DNA of 64,000 bases from Gp6-AA40 sp035496255 (GTDB lineage: Bacteria > Acidobacteriota > Vicinamibacteria > Vicinamibacterales > UBA2999): positions 1-64,000 of the forward strand of contig DATJEU010000042.1 of assembly GCA_035496255.1 (NCBI GenBank), in the 5' to 3' direction. The position numbers were made by a program, and so were the translations under genes. This document shows, piece by piece, positions 18,180 to 26,066 of the stretch. Every line of letters begins with the position of its first letter. Positions within the stretch are counted from its first letter, which is position 1. The notes below the pieces were generated by a model. That model was not told where the DNA came from. It did not search any database and was given only the letters and a program-made list of their open reading frames with translations.

Positions 18180-19328
18180 TCAGCGCGATCGCTTGTCGTT
18201 GCGTCTGAACCGACCACGCTCTGGCGGAGACGCGGGCGGTTCCCCGGGTTCCCTTGGCCGCGGTGGGGCCGATGGCGCCGGCTCTTCGCCCGGACGCGGT
18301 TCGCGAGTGGGACTGGGTGGTCGCGGCGGTGGCGTGGGCTCCTCGGTGCCGGCGCCGCGAACACGACCGCGACGAAACCCGCGCTTGTCACCGCCGGCCT
18401 TGGCGAATGGGGGCTGGAATGGCCGGCGTCCCGCGCCCGAAGTGTTCGACGACTTCGACTCCCAGGGTTTTGGCTTCGCGTCCCGCCGCTCGGCGGATCC
18501 GCTCTGCTTCGGCTTCCACGAATTGTCGCCGTGACCGGCACCGCGATACGTGCGATGACCCCGCTCGCCGGCCGGCGCTTTGTGATCGCGCCCGTTGCCT
18601 TGCCACGGTTTTGGCTTCCCCTGGCGCTCGCTGCGCGGCGGATGCGTCACCTTGTCGCCATGAGGCCGCTCGTCATCAGGCCGGGACTTCGGCCAGGAGG
18701 CTTCGCGACGTTGATCGCGGAATGCGCCGCCTTGGCCGCGAACGTCTGTACGCGTTCGACGCGCCGACTTGTCCCCATGCGGCGGTGTCCAGCCGCCCCC
18801 GCTATGCCGGGCATCCGGCGACGGCTTCGACTTCCAGTCCTGTCGGCGCTCATCCCGCCTGCGCTGGTCAGGCTTTGCCCGATGATCCAGGTGTTCCCGT
18901 CGCTCGCGGGGCTCGTCATCGCGATCCGGCCCGTTGCGCCGATCGTGCGATGCAGAGAACTTGCGCAGAAATTTTTCCTGCTTGAAACGCTGGTTGCGAT
19001 CCTTCTTCGCGTCCTTGAACTTCTGTCGCGGATCGCGATGTTCGCCGCCAGGCCGCCAGTCGCGTCCGCGAGCGTCCCGGCGCCCGCCATCCTCCCGGTG
19101 ATCCCTGTTGTCGGCCCGTTGTCCACCGGTCCGGCGTCGGTCGGCGGTCGCGCGCGCCTCTTCGGGTGAGGCCCACAGCTTCCCGCGGGAAAACCATTTC
19201 ATCTCCGCATCCGGCTGCTTCTGCTTGAGGCGCGTGAAGGTGGGCAGCAGCTCTTCGCGCTCGGCGGCTCGAAAGGCGGTCGGCAATCCACCCGCGATGA
19301 TGGTCCAGTACGCGAATCTTGGCGGCAT
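18180..19328 (-). CDS. Extremely basic, disordered Arg/Asp/Pro-rich protein
   Basis: A 382-residue protein with a small folded-looking N-terminus. Residues 1-58 contain FAYWTIIAGGLPTAFRAAER, LLPTFTRLKQKQPDAEMKW and FSRGKLW. It is followed by more than 300 residues of low-complexity Arg, Lys, Asp, Gly and Pro. The tail includes one conserved-looking linear motif (DWRPGGEHRDPRQKFKDAKK, residues about 91-110) and many RR, DRR, KPKPWE and RGRG patches. ATG 19328 has GGAG seven bases upstream. No catalytic motif or signal peptide is present. Nucleic-acid binding or condensate behaviour is possible from composition only. The N-terminal motif suggests a conserved family I cannot name. Confidence 0.68.
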   Translation of the reverse strand: MPPRFAYWTIIAGGLPTAFRAAEREELLPTFTRLKQKQPDAEMKWFSRGKLWASPEEARATADRRRTGGQRADNRDHREDGGRRDARGRDWRPGGEHRDPRQKFKDAKKDRNQRFKQEKFLRKFSASHDRRNGPDRDDEPRERREHLDHRAKPDQRRRDERRQDWKSKPSPDARHSGGGWTPPHGDKSARRTRTDVRGQGGAFRDQRREASWPKSRPDDERPHGDKVTHPPRSERQGKPKPWQGNGRDHKAPAGERGHRTYRGAGHGDNSWKPKQSGSAERRDAKPKPWESKSSNTSGAGRRPFQPPFAKAGGDKRGFRRGRVRGAGTEEPTPPPRPPSPTREPRPGEEPAPSAPPRPREPGEPPASPPERGRFRRNDKRSR

Positions 19329-19360
19329 TCAGGGGCTCCAACTGCCAATCGTATGCCGGT

Positions 19361-20788
19361 TCATTCAGATTCCCCGCCTGAGCCGGACGGCGCGGTGCTC
19401 CCTGTAATGGTCCCGCCACCAGCACTATCCAGTCGTTTCAACTTTTCGACCAGCGTGGTCCGCTTGATACGAAGCAATTCGGCTGCGCGATTCCGGTTGC
19501 CCGCCGTCCGGTCGAGCGCACGGGCGATCAGGTCCTGTTCGATTCGCGCCAGGTACGACGGCATGTCGAGGCCGTCCTCAGGAAAATCGACGAACGGGGT
19601 CGTCGTCGGCTGTGGCATCGTCTGCAGCTCCGGCGGCAGATCAGCCGCTTCGACCTCGGTCCTCCCGGCGCCCAGTGCCACGGCGCGCTCGATTGCATTC
19701 TCCAGTTGCCGGACATTCCCCGGCCAGCCGTACGCCATCAACAGACGCATTCCGCCCTGCGCCACCTGCATTGGTGTGCCCGGCGCGAACTTCTCGAGAA
19801 AGTGTTTGACCAGGATCGGAATGTCATCGCGCCGCTCGCGCAGCGGCGGCAGCGTGATCGGGATGACGTTCAAGCGGTAATACAGATCCTCGCGGAACGT
19901 GCCGTCCGCCACCATCTTCGCGAGTTCCGAGTTGGTGGCCGCAATCACGCGCACGTCGACCTTGATCGTCTGGTTGTCGCCGATCCGCTCGAACTCGCGT
20001 TCCTGCAGCGCGCGCAGCAGCTTCATCTGCAACTGCGGGCTCATCGTCCCCACCTCGTCCAGGAACAGCGTGCCCCGATGCGCCTGCTCGAACCGGCCCT
20101 GTCGCGCACCGACCGCGCCGGTAAACGCTCCACGCACATGTCCAAACAACTCGGCCTCGAGCAGCGTCTCCGGAATCGCGCTGCAATTCAATGCGACAAA
20201 CCGATGGCTGCGCCGGGGACTGTTGTGATGAATCGCGCGCGCGACAACCTCCTTGCCCGTTCCGGTTTCGCCGGTGACGAGGATCGTGCTGTTCGACCGT
20301 GCGACGGTCTCGAGCAGTTGAAACAGCGCCTGCATCGGGCGACTGCGCCCGAGGATGCCGCCGAATTGGTACCGCTCCTCGAGTTGCGATCGGAGGTACG
20401 CGTTCTCCGATGTCAGTCGCCGTTGCTCGAGCGCTTTCTGCAGCTTGTGCGCGAGCTCGTCGAACTGGAATGGCTTGGCGATGAAATCCGAGGCGCCCCG
20501 CTGCATCGCTTCGACGGCGTCTTTCACGGTTCCATAGCCCGTGATCACGAGCGCGACGATGCCGGGGTAGCGCTCGCGTGCGGTGGCGATGACGCTGGTG
20601 CCGTCGACACCCGGCAGCCGAAGGTCGGTCACCACGACATCGAAGGCGAACTGGTCGAGAAGCTCCAGGGCCCGTTCGCCGCTATCGGCTTCGGAAACGT
20701 CATAGCCACGTTCGGTGAGACGCTCCGCCATCAGGCTTCGCAGCGCCGGTTCATCGTCAACGAACAGGAGGTGGGGGGTATCCGCCAT
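19361..20788 (-). CDS. Sigma-54-dependent response regulator (NtrC family)
   Basis: A 475-residue activator. The receiver domain (about 5-120) has acidic residues DDE near 11-13 and phosphoacceptor Asp in VVTDLRLPG near 56, and Lys in AKPFQF. The AAA+ domain has Walker A GETGTGKE near 170, the sigma-54-contacting loop GAFTGA near 223 and Walker B LFLDEVG near 246. The C-terminal Fis-type helix-turn-helix ends in NRNRAAELLRIKRTTLVEKL. It would drive RpoN promoters in response to phosphorylation. No cognate simple kinase is adjacent; the nearest kinase is the hybrid at 22.6-24.1 kb. It is divergent from the small HTH gene. Confidence 0.95.
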   Translation of the reverse strand: MADTPHLLFVDDEPALRSLMAERLTERGYDVSEADSGERALELLDQFAFDVVVTDLRLPGVDGTSVIATARERYPGIVALVITGYGTVKDAVEAMQRGASDFIAKPFQFDELAHKLQKALEQRRLTSENAYLRSQLEERYQFGGILGRSRPMQALFQLLETVARSNSTILVTGETGTGKEVVARAIHHNSPRRSHRFVALNCSAIPETLLEAELFGHVRGAFTGAVGARQGRFEQAHRGTLFLDEVGTMSPQLQMKLLRALQEREFERIGDNQTIKVDVRVIAATNSELAKMVADGTFREDLYYRLNVIPITLPPLRERRDDIPILVKHFLEKFAPGTPMQVAQGGMRLLMAYGWPGNVRQLENAIERAVALGAGRTEVEAADLPPELQTMPQPTTTPFVDFPEDGLDMPSYLARIEQDLIARALDRTAGNRNRAAELLRIKRTTLVEKLKRLDSAGGGTITGSTAPSGSGGESE

Positions 20789-20895
20789 GCGCCAATACTT
20801 TGACAGGGGGTGGGGGATCAGGGGAAGGGGATAAGGGATTCGTCGCCTCGGGCCGATATGCGTCTGTAACGGGCCACACAGGCTGCCAGGTGAAT

Positions 20896-21129
20896 ATGGA
20901 GCGACAGACTGTTTCCATCATGAAAGCGTGCGAGGTCGTCGGCGTCAGCCGGCGCACGATTTACAATTGGATCTCCGCCGGGAAGGTTGAGTACGTGCGT
21001 ACGGCCGGTGGATCTATCCGCATCTTCGCTGATACCCTTTGGCGATCGTCCGCCGGCAGTCAGATGACTCCGTCGGCGCCGTCTCAGGCGAACGACACCC
21101 AGGCTCGAACGCCTGGTTCCCACGCGTGA
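20896..21129 (+). CDS. Small excisionase/MerR-like helix-turn-helix protein
   Basis: A 77-residue protein from ATG 20896. The core ACEVVGVSRRTIYNWISAGK and VEYVRTAGGSIRIFADTLW is a winged HTH of the excisionase/BldC kind, with the recognition helix SRRTIYNW and the wing AGGSIRI. The tail after residue 55 is polar and probably disordered. An upstream in-frame extension is low-complexity and is not used. It diverges from the sigma-54 activator and shares a 107-bp intergenic region with it. GTG of the next gene overlaps its stop, so the two small genes are coupled. Confidence 0.75.
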   Translation: MERQTVSIMKACEVVGVSRRTIYNWISAGKVEYVRTAGGSIRIFADTLWRSSAGSQMTPSAPSQANDTQARTPGSHA

Positions 21130-21368
21130 TTACTGCCCTGCACATGCACGACTTCGGACCGTCTGTACCCCTGGAGGCCGGCCTCCGCGAGATGTTTCAT
21201 CGTCTGAACAATCAGCTCGGCATCATCCTGGCGCACGCTGAGCTCCTCGAAGCGAAGGCGACCGATGATGCGAGCCGGGCACGTGCAGCGCAGGTCGTTG
21301 CGAGCACGCTACAGGCGATGGGCACCGCTCGTGAGCTTCGCGAGCGGACAGAGGTGGCGGGATTTTGA
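21126..21368 (+). CDS. Orphan DHp-like phosphoacceptor domain protein
   Basis: An 80-residue protein. The central segment FHRLNNQLGIILAHAELLEA resembles the H-box helix of histidine kinases (HELNNPL...), and the second helix (RARAAQVVASTLQAMGTARE) would complete a two-helix DHp hairpin. There is no ATPase domain in frame or nearby on the same strand. It could act as a phosphotransfer intermediate or a dimerisation decoy, or it could be a kinase remnant. GTG 21126 overlaps the HTH gene stop (GTGA); ATG 21144 is an alternative start. Function is inferred. Confidence 0.6.
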   Translation: MITALHMHDFGPSVPLEAGLREMFHRLNNQLGIILAHAELLEAKATDDASRARAAQVVASTLQAMGTARELRERTEVAGF

Positions 21369-21670
21369 TCTGAATCAGCACAGGCGATCGTCTCAGGTCG
21401 CCTCAATGTTCCAAGCCTAGAATCACAGCTAAATTTGTAATTCACATCGTCAGTGATTTGGCGATTCATGCGCCAAGTTCGACGACGATTTGACGATTCG
21501 GGTCGCGATCCCACTTTGGACCGTCCGCAGAATCAGCACATTCACCGCGTCACAAAGTGTGCAAAATCAGCAACTTACGGAGTTAGCTGAGCAGGAAGTC
21601 CCTTCGGAATAATCGAAGCCTCTGCCGTTTGGTATTCCGGTTGCCTCAGAAGGACGCCGGAGGATTTGAG
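21369..21670 (+). promoter_or_regulatory. 302-bp AT-richer leader upstream of the sigma factor gene
   Basis: This gene-free stretch is visibly richer in A and T than its neighbours. It contains a dyad TTGGCG/CGCCAA at 21458-21476 and a 13-base direct repeat (GATTTGGCGATTC at 21455, GATTTGACGATTC at 21487, 32 bp apart). AATCAGCA occurs three times (21373, 21531, 21565). A GG-N10-GC element lies near the 3' end. No convincing ORF is seen. A regulated promoter region is the likely role. Confidence 0.5.
21630..21644 (+). promoter_or_regulatory. Candidate sigma-54 (-24/-12) promoter
   Basis: TGGTATTCCGGTTGC has the GG and GC dinucleotides with exactly ten bases between them, and an intact TTGC. 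The -24 half matches only TGG and one A. It lies 27 bases before the ATG of the sigma factor gene, so the untranslated leader would be very short. A sigma-54 activator is encoded 0.9 kb away. Confidence 0.3.
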
Positions 21671-22747
21671 ATGCGCCCCCAGCAGAGCGGCAACGGCAAC
21701 CTTCGCCGAGGATCTAACGGACACGATCATCCCCGCGTCATCGCGGGCCTTCCTTTCGTGGAGCAGCTCGCCCGCCGGGTGGCGGCGACGATGCCCCACT
21801 CGATCGATATCGGCGACCTGGTTCAGGACGGTGTGATTGGCCTGATCGACGCGGCGCAACGCTTCGACGAGTCACGCGGCATCAAGTTCGAGACCTTTGC
21901 CGAACGCCGGATTCGCGGCGCCATGATCGATGCCCTTCGCAAGGATGCATGGCCGCGCGGTGTCCGCCGCCAGCGCCGCGAGCTCGAAGCGGCGCGCGAA
22001 GAGCTGCGGCGCGAGCTCGGTCACGAGCCATCGCTGGCCGACCTTGCTCAGAAGCTGGGGTCCGATGAGAAGCGTCTGGGCCGCACGATCGTCCGCATCA
22101 ACGCGATCGAGTCGACCTCGCCACTCGCCTCCAACGACAATCTCGATGAATCGTCGGTGCCGGAAGCCCTGATTCCATCCGAGCCCGAGCAGCCGGACGC
22201 CGCCTACGAGCGCAGTGAAATGACCGCGCGGGTCCGTGCCGCCATCGCGACGCTGCCGGCGCGCGAGCAGAAGGTCATCGGCCTCTATTACTACCAGGAG
22301 GCCACGATGAAGCAGATCGGGCAGGAGATCGGCGTCAACGAGTCGCGTGTCTCGCAGCTCCATGCGCGCGCGATTCGTCGGCTGAAGGAGGCGCTCGAGC
22401 GGATGATGCCCGTCGACGCGGCGCGCGAAGCGCTCCGCGGCGCGATCCTCGAATTCCAGCAGAAGCCGCACATGGCGAAGGCGACGCTCGATTCGCGTGG
22501 CCGCGCGGCGAAGGGGATGACGGCGTCCGCCATCGTGGTCAAGATGCCGGAAAAGCCGATGAAGATCGCGGGCTATCCGAGGGTCTCGCGCACCGCTCGC
22601 AGCAAGTCGGCGAGCCGGAACGGCTTGGCGAGCCAGCGCGATCCGCTCTCGTCGAGGAAGCGCTCCGCATCGGTGCCGACGACGTCGCCGGTCACGAAGA
22701 TCACTCGTCGCGCCAACGCCGGCGTGGCGGCTGCGATCGCGCGGTAA
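21671..22747 (+). CDS. RNA polymerase sigma factor, FliA/WhiG-type
   Basis: Alternative sigma factor of the sigma-70 family, 358 residues. Region 2 has MPHSIDIGDLVQDGVIGLID, FDESRGIKFETFAERRIRGA and MIDALRKDAWPRG near residues 40-95. Region 3 follows with LGHEPSLADLAQKLG. Region 4 has REQKVIGLYYYQEATMKQIG and VNESRVSQLHARAIRRLKEAL near 210-250. Residues after about 260 are not sigma-like. From 22573 onward the frame runs antisense through the end of the hybrid kinase gene, so this tail may be a lineage-specific extension. ATG 21671 has GGAGG well placed upstream. Confidence 0.9.
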   Translation: MRPQQSGNGNLRRGSNGHDHPRVIAGLPFVEQLARRVAATMPHSIDIGDLVQDGVIGLIDAAQRFDESRGIKFETFAERRIRGAMIDALRKDAWPRGVRRQRRELEAAREELRRELGHEPSLADLAQKLGSDEKRLGRTIVRINAIESTSPLASNDNLDESSVPEALIPSEPEQPDAAYERSEMTARVRAAIATLPAREQKVIGLYYYQEATMKQIGQEIGVNESRVSQLHARAIRRLKEALERMMPVDAAREALRGAILEFQQKPHMAKATLDSRGRAAKGMTASAIVVKMPEKPMKIAGYPRVSRTARSKSASRNGLASQRDPLSSRKRSASVPTTSPVTKITRRANAGVAAAIAR

Positions 22748-24111
22748 AGCATCATGCCGTCGACGCGCGGCATCTTCAGATCGCAGATCACTACGTCATA
22801 CGTCTTCTGACGCACGCGGGCGAGGGCTTCCTCGCCATCGCCCGCGTGATCCACTTTCAAGCCCGCATCCGTCAGCGCATCAGACACCGCGTCTGCCAGC
22901 GCATGCTCGTCTTCCACGAGCAGCACGACGGCGCCGCGGACCGCTTCCATCGAGGGCGTTTCGATCGAGCGTGCCGGTCGACCAGCCGGTTCACTGACGC
23001 TGACCGGTAGTTCGACGACGAACGAGGCGCCGCCGTGCCCGCCGCCATCATCGCCACCAATTGACGCCGGGGCGTTCGACTGCACCCGAATGCGGCCGCC
23101 ATGCTCCTGCACGATTGCGTACGCCACGGTCAGGCCCAGACCCGTGCCTTTGCCGACCTCTTTGGTCGTGAAAAACGGGTCGAAGATTTTCGTCTGCACA
23201 TCCGCCGCGACGCCGGGGCCGTCGTCGCTGACCTCGAGTGCCACCGAATCGCGTTCGGCGTCGTGCCACGTCCGCACGACCATGGTGCCGTGGCCGTTGG
23301 CTGCCAGCATTGCCTGCTCCGCGTTGATGACCAGGTTGAGCAGCACCTGCTTGATCTGGTGGGCGTCGGCGAACACCGGCGGTAGTCCCGCGGCGAGCGC
23401 GGTGACGACTTCGATATTGCCGATACGCTGCTCGTACGAACGGAGCGTCAGCGTTTCCCGCACGACCTGATTGAGATCGATCATCGAGCGCGTCGATTGC
23501 CGCTTGCGGGCGAACGTGAGCAGGTTGCGGACGATGCGGGCGGCGCGATCAGCTTCGCCGAGAATCACGCCGACGCCACGGCGTGTCGTCTCGTCCTGCG
23601 CCTTTTCGGAAAGCCGTTCGGCCCAGTTCAGGATGGTCGCGAGCGGGTTATTCAGTTCGTGCGCGACGCCCGAGATGGTTTGGCCGAGTGCGGCCATCTT
23701 CTCCGCCTGCAGGAGCTGCTGATAGAGATCGCGCGACTGATCGTCGATCTTCTTGCGTTCGCTGACATCGCGAATGAGCGCCTCAATGTAGAGCGAACCC
23801 GGCGCCGACGGTTCGAGCCTCGCGGTGATTTCGACCCACACCGCGGAGCCGTCCAGCCGTCGCATCCGCAGCAGGTAGTCCGTGACCGCGCCTTCGGCCT
23901 GCAGCCGATCGAGAAACGCTCCGCGCGCGCTCGAATCAGCAAAGCGATCCGCGTCGAACGGCGCCAGCTCGCTGTCGGGCGTCTCAGGCGGGTAGCCGAA
24001 GATCAGGCGCAGGTGGGGATTGGCGGCGAAGGTGGTATCGAGCGTGCCGATGACCACGCCCTCGTGCACGACCTCGAGCAGGCGTGCAAATGCCGCGGCG
24101 CGTTCGTTCAC
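22573..24111 (-). CDS. Hybrid histidine kinase with C-terminal receiver
   Basis: A 512-residue soluble kinase. A PAS domain at about 1-115 ends in RDVSERKKIDD. The phosphoacceptor helix is GVAHELNNPLATILNWAERL (His near 150), and the ATPase domain has NLVINAEQAM, DDGPGV and GKGTGLGLTVAYAI. The receiver from about 390 has VLLVEDEHALADAVSD, phosphoacceptor Asp in VICDLKMPRVDG and the Lys of LAKPFRL. The last 175 bases overlap the end of the sigma factor reading frame on the opposite strand. The stop of the upstream PCYCGC gene is three bases away. No membrane segment, so it senses a cytoplasmic signal. Confidence 0.93.
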   Translation of the reverse strand: MNERAAAFARLLEVVHEGVVIGTLDTTFAANPHLRLIFGYPPETPDSELAPFDADRFADSSARGAFLDRLQAEGAVTDYLLRMRRLDGSAVWVEITARLEPSAPGSLYIEALIRDVSERKKIDDQSRDLYQQLLQAEKMAALGQTISGVAHELNNPLATILNWAERLSEKAQDETTRRGVGVILGEADRAARIVRNLLTFARKRQSTRSMIDLNQVVRETLTLRSYEQRIGNIEVVTALAAGLPPVFADAHQIKQVLLNLVINAEQAMLAANGHGTMVVRTWHDAERDSVALEVSDDGPGVAADVQTKIFDPFFTTKEVGKGTGLGLTVAYAIVQEHGGRIRVQSNAPASIGGDDGGGHGGASFVVELPVSVSEPAGRPARSIETPSMEAVRGAVVLLVEDEHALADAVSDALTDAGLKVDHAGDGEEALARVRQKTYDVVICDLKMPRVDGMMLYRAIAAATPALARRVIFVTGDVVGTDAERFLDESGSRWLAKPFRLADLLRAVRETLG

Positions 24112-24114
24112 GCG

Positions 24115-24681
24115 TCAGCTCTGTCTCGTCGCTTGTGCCGCTTCCCCGCTGTGCACGCTGGTATGGCGGGGCGTTGTCGGCGGCAACGGTGTAGGCGTGT
24201 GGGACGGATAGCGGGAACCGTACTCGTGCTCAATCGCCGCACGAATCTGGGCGACGGACATCCCCTGGTTGAACATGGTCATCGCCGAGCGGCCGATATC
24301 GAGGCAGACGGCGCAACCCATGCCGTGCGGCTCCCATTCGACGACGCGGCCATCGGCCGCCCGCCGTTTGACGAAGCATTCGTCGTTTGCCTTGTGCCCC
24401 AGGGTTTCGCAGCCGCAGTAGCACGGAACGTAACCCAGCACCTCCGGATGCCGCGCCGCGAATTCGTAGACCTGCTGCACGACCGGCATCGGCTTGACGG
24501 GCTCGAAAGCGACGCTCGGGAGGGGAGGCAGCGTTCCCGTTGACGCGGGCCGTTTAGCGACGGCGGCCGGTCCCCGTGTCTGTGGCGTCTGGCGGCCGGC
24601 CGCGGCCTGATCGGCATTCACGACGGCTACCAGGGTCACCGCGAAGAGGCACGCGGCAAGGGCGAGAAACTGACGGGTCAT
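24115..24681 (-). CDS. Secreted PCYCGC-motif protein
   Basis: A 188-residue exported protein. A signal peptide (FLALAACLFAVTLVAVV, Ala-rich cleavage near residue 28) leads to a linker and a cysteine-rich domain. This contains PCYCGCETLGHKANDECF near residues 86-103 and HGMGCAVCLDIG near 118-129. The spaced cysteines match the PCYCGC domain family, probably a metal-binding or redox protein of the envelope; the family has no firm biochemical role. The last 30 residues are Thr/Pro/Ser rich. It is the first gene of a minus-strand pair with the hybrid kinase. Confidence 0.85.
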   Translation of the reverse strand: MTRQFLALAACLFAVTLVAVVNADQAAAGRQTPQTRGPAAVAKRPASTGTLPPLPSVAFEPVKPMPVVQQVYEFAARHPEVLGYVPCYCGCETLGHKANDECFVKRRAADGRVVEWEPHGMGCAVCLDIGRSAMTMFNQGMSVAQIRAAIEHEYGSRYPSHTPTPLPPTTPRHTSVHSGEAAQATRQS

Positions 24682-24739
24682 GGGTCTAATCCTAAACGAT
24701 GGCGGTGTGATCGGCCGCCGGCGCGGGACGAAGTCCGAC

Positions 24740-24779
24740 CCCCTAGGGGCCGGTGTCGTTTGTGCCGATAAACCGGCAC
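24740..24779 (+). promoter_or_regulatory. Palindromes upstream of the diguanylate cyclase gene
   Basis: CCCCTAGGGG (24740-24749) is a perfect ten-base palindrome. GTGCCG (24762-24767) and CGGCAC (24774-24779) form a six-base dyad around ATAAAC. The second dyad ends just before the AGAGGA ribosome site of the gene starting at 24789. Operator or RNA hairpin roles are both possible. Confidence 0.4.
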
Positions 24780-24788
24780 TAGAGGACC

Positions 24789-26018
24789 ATGCGGTTATTC
24801 GGACGCAACGACGTCATGCTGCTCGGCGCGCTGGCGATCGCGCTGTTTATAGTTTTTTCGGGTGCCATCGCACACGTGCTCGACTACGTGCGCGAGATCG
24901 AGCACAGCACTGGCCTACAGCTCATCCCGGCGCTCGTCATCCTGGCGACGGTGTTGATCTTCCACCAGCTTCGTGAGCGGCAGGAAGTGCACGCGACCGC
25001 GCTCGGGGCGGAGGAGTCGGCGCGGCAGGCGACGGCCCGCGTTGCCGAGATGCAACGGCTCGTCGCCTTCGGCCAGGCGTTGGCCCGTTCACTCAACGAC
25101 GCGTCGATTCGCGATGTCGCCGCCGCGCACATTCCACTGCTGGTCCCCGGCCGGGGCACGTGGGCAATGATCCGACCCGGCGTCGGCGCGATCACGGATG
25201 GGGACGGGCGCGACTGGGTGACGCTTGCCGCGATTGGGGACTCGACAGTCGAAAGTCGGGAGCATGCGGCGCGGCGCGCGCTGGGCGAAGCGGATCCGGT
25301 CGTTGGGCCTTCGGAAGAAGACGTCTGCTTCCCGATGATCTTCGCTGGACGGCCGGTTGGCGTGCTCGGGGTCGCTCCGGAGCCGCCCCTCACCGATCAT
25401 CAGCGCAACGTGCTGGCCGCTGCCGCTGCGCTCCTCGCCGTGTCGCTGAAGAATGCCGAGCTGTTCCGCGAAGTCCACGAGAACAGCGTTCGCGATGCGC
25501 TCACCGGTTGTTTCAACCGGCAGCATGCGCTTGAAGTGATGGACGGAGAGTTGCGCCGCGCACGGCGGTCCCAGTTGCCGCTGTCGCTCGTGATGTTCGA
25601 TCTCGATCACTTCAAGTCCATCAACGATACCCACGGTCATCTCAGCGGTGATGCGGTGCTGGCGGCAATCGGGACGCGAATGCGCGCAATCCTCCGGGGC
25701 AGCGACCTCAAGTGCCGCTACGGTGGAGAGGAATTCCTCATTCTGTTGCCGGACACGCCGGTCAGTGGCGCCTGCCGCGTTGCTGAAATGCTGCGCGCCG
25801 ACTTCGAAGAGCACTCGGTGTCCTGGGGCAATGCCAAACTGCGCGTGACCGCCAGCTTCGGCGTGGGCCCAGTCCATCCTGGTGAAACCGATGCGCTCGC
25901 CGTGATGGCGCGCGCCGATGCCGCGCTCTACCGCGCCAAGCAGAGCGGCCGCAACTGCGTTCGTGTGGCCGGCGAGCTGCCGGCCTTGTCCGCCGCACAA
26001 TCCGTCGAAACCGTCTAG
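24789..26018 (+). CDS. Membrane diguanylate cyclase with GAF-like sensor
   Basis: Makes cyclic di-GMP from two GTP. It has 409 residues. Two membrane segments lie near residues 10-30 and 43-60, a coiled region follows, then a GAF-like sensor (about 85-235). The GGDEF domain begins with RDALTGCFNRQHAL near 238. The active-site loop is GGEEF near 315, so it should be catalytically competent. RGSD sits five residues before it, an intact inhibitory (I) site for product feedback. Metal-binding FDLDHFKSINDTHGH is present. AGAGGA lies just upstream of the ATG. Confidence 0.94.
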   Translation: MRLFGRNDVMLLGALAIALFIVFSGAIAHVLDYVREIEHSTGLQLIPALVILATVLIFHQLRERQEVHATALGAEESARQATARVAEMQRLVAFGQALARSLNDASIRDVAAAHIPLLVPGRGTWAMIRPGVGAITDGDGRDWVTLAAIGDSTVESREHAARRALGEADPVVGPSEEDVCFPMIFAGRPVGVLGVAPEPPLTDHQRNVLAAAAALLAVSLKNAELFREVHENSVRDALTGCFNRQHALEVMDGELRRARRSQLPLSLVMFDLDHFKSINDTHGHLSGDAVLAAIGTRMRAILRGSDLKCRYGGEEFLILLPDTPVSGACRVAEMLRADFEEHSVSWGNAKLRVTASFGVGPVHPGETDALAVMARADAALYRAKQSGRNCVRVAGELPALSAAQSVETV

Positions 26019-26029
26019 GACAATACCTG

Positions 26030-26060
26030 GGAGGCCCCGGTCGCAGCCGCGACCGCCTCC
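26030..26060 (+). terminator. Strong two-part hairpin after the diguanylate cyclase gene
   Basis: GGAGG (26030-26034) pairs with CCTCC (26056-26060), and inside it GGTCGC (26039-26044) pairs with GCGACC (26049-26054) around loop AGCC. It lies 11 bases after one stop and six bases before the next ATG. It could end the upstream message or mask the ribosome site of the transporter gene. Confidence 0.5.
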
Positions 26061-26066
26061 GGGTTC

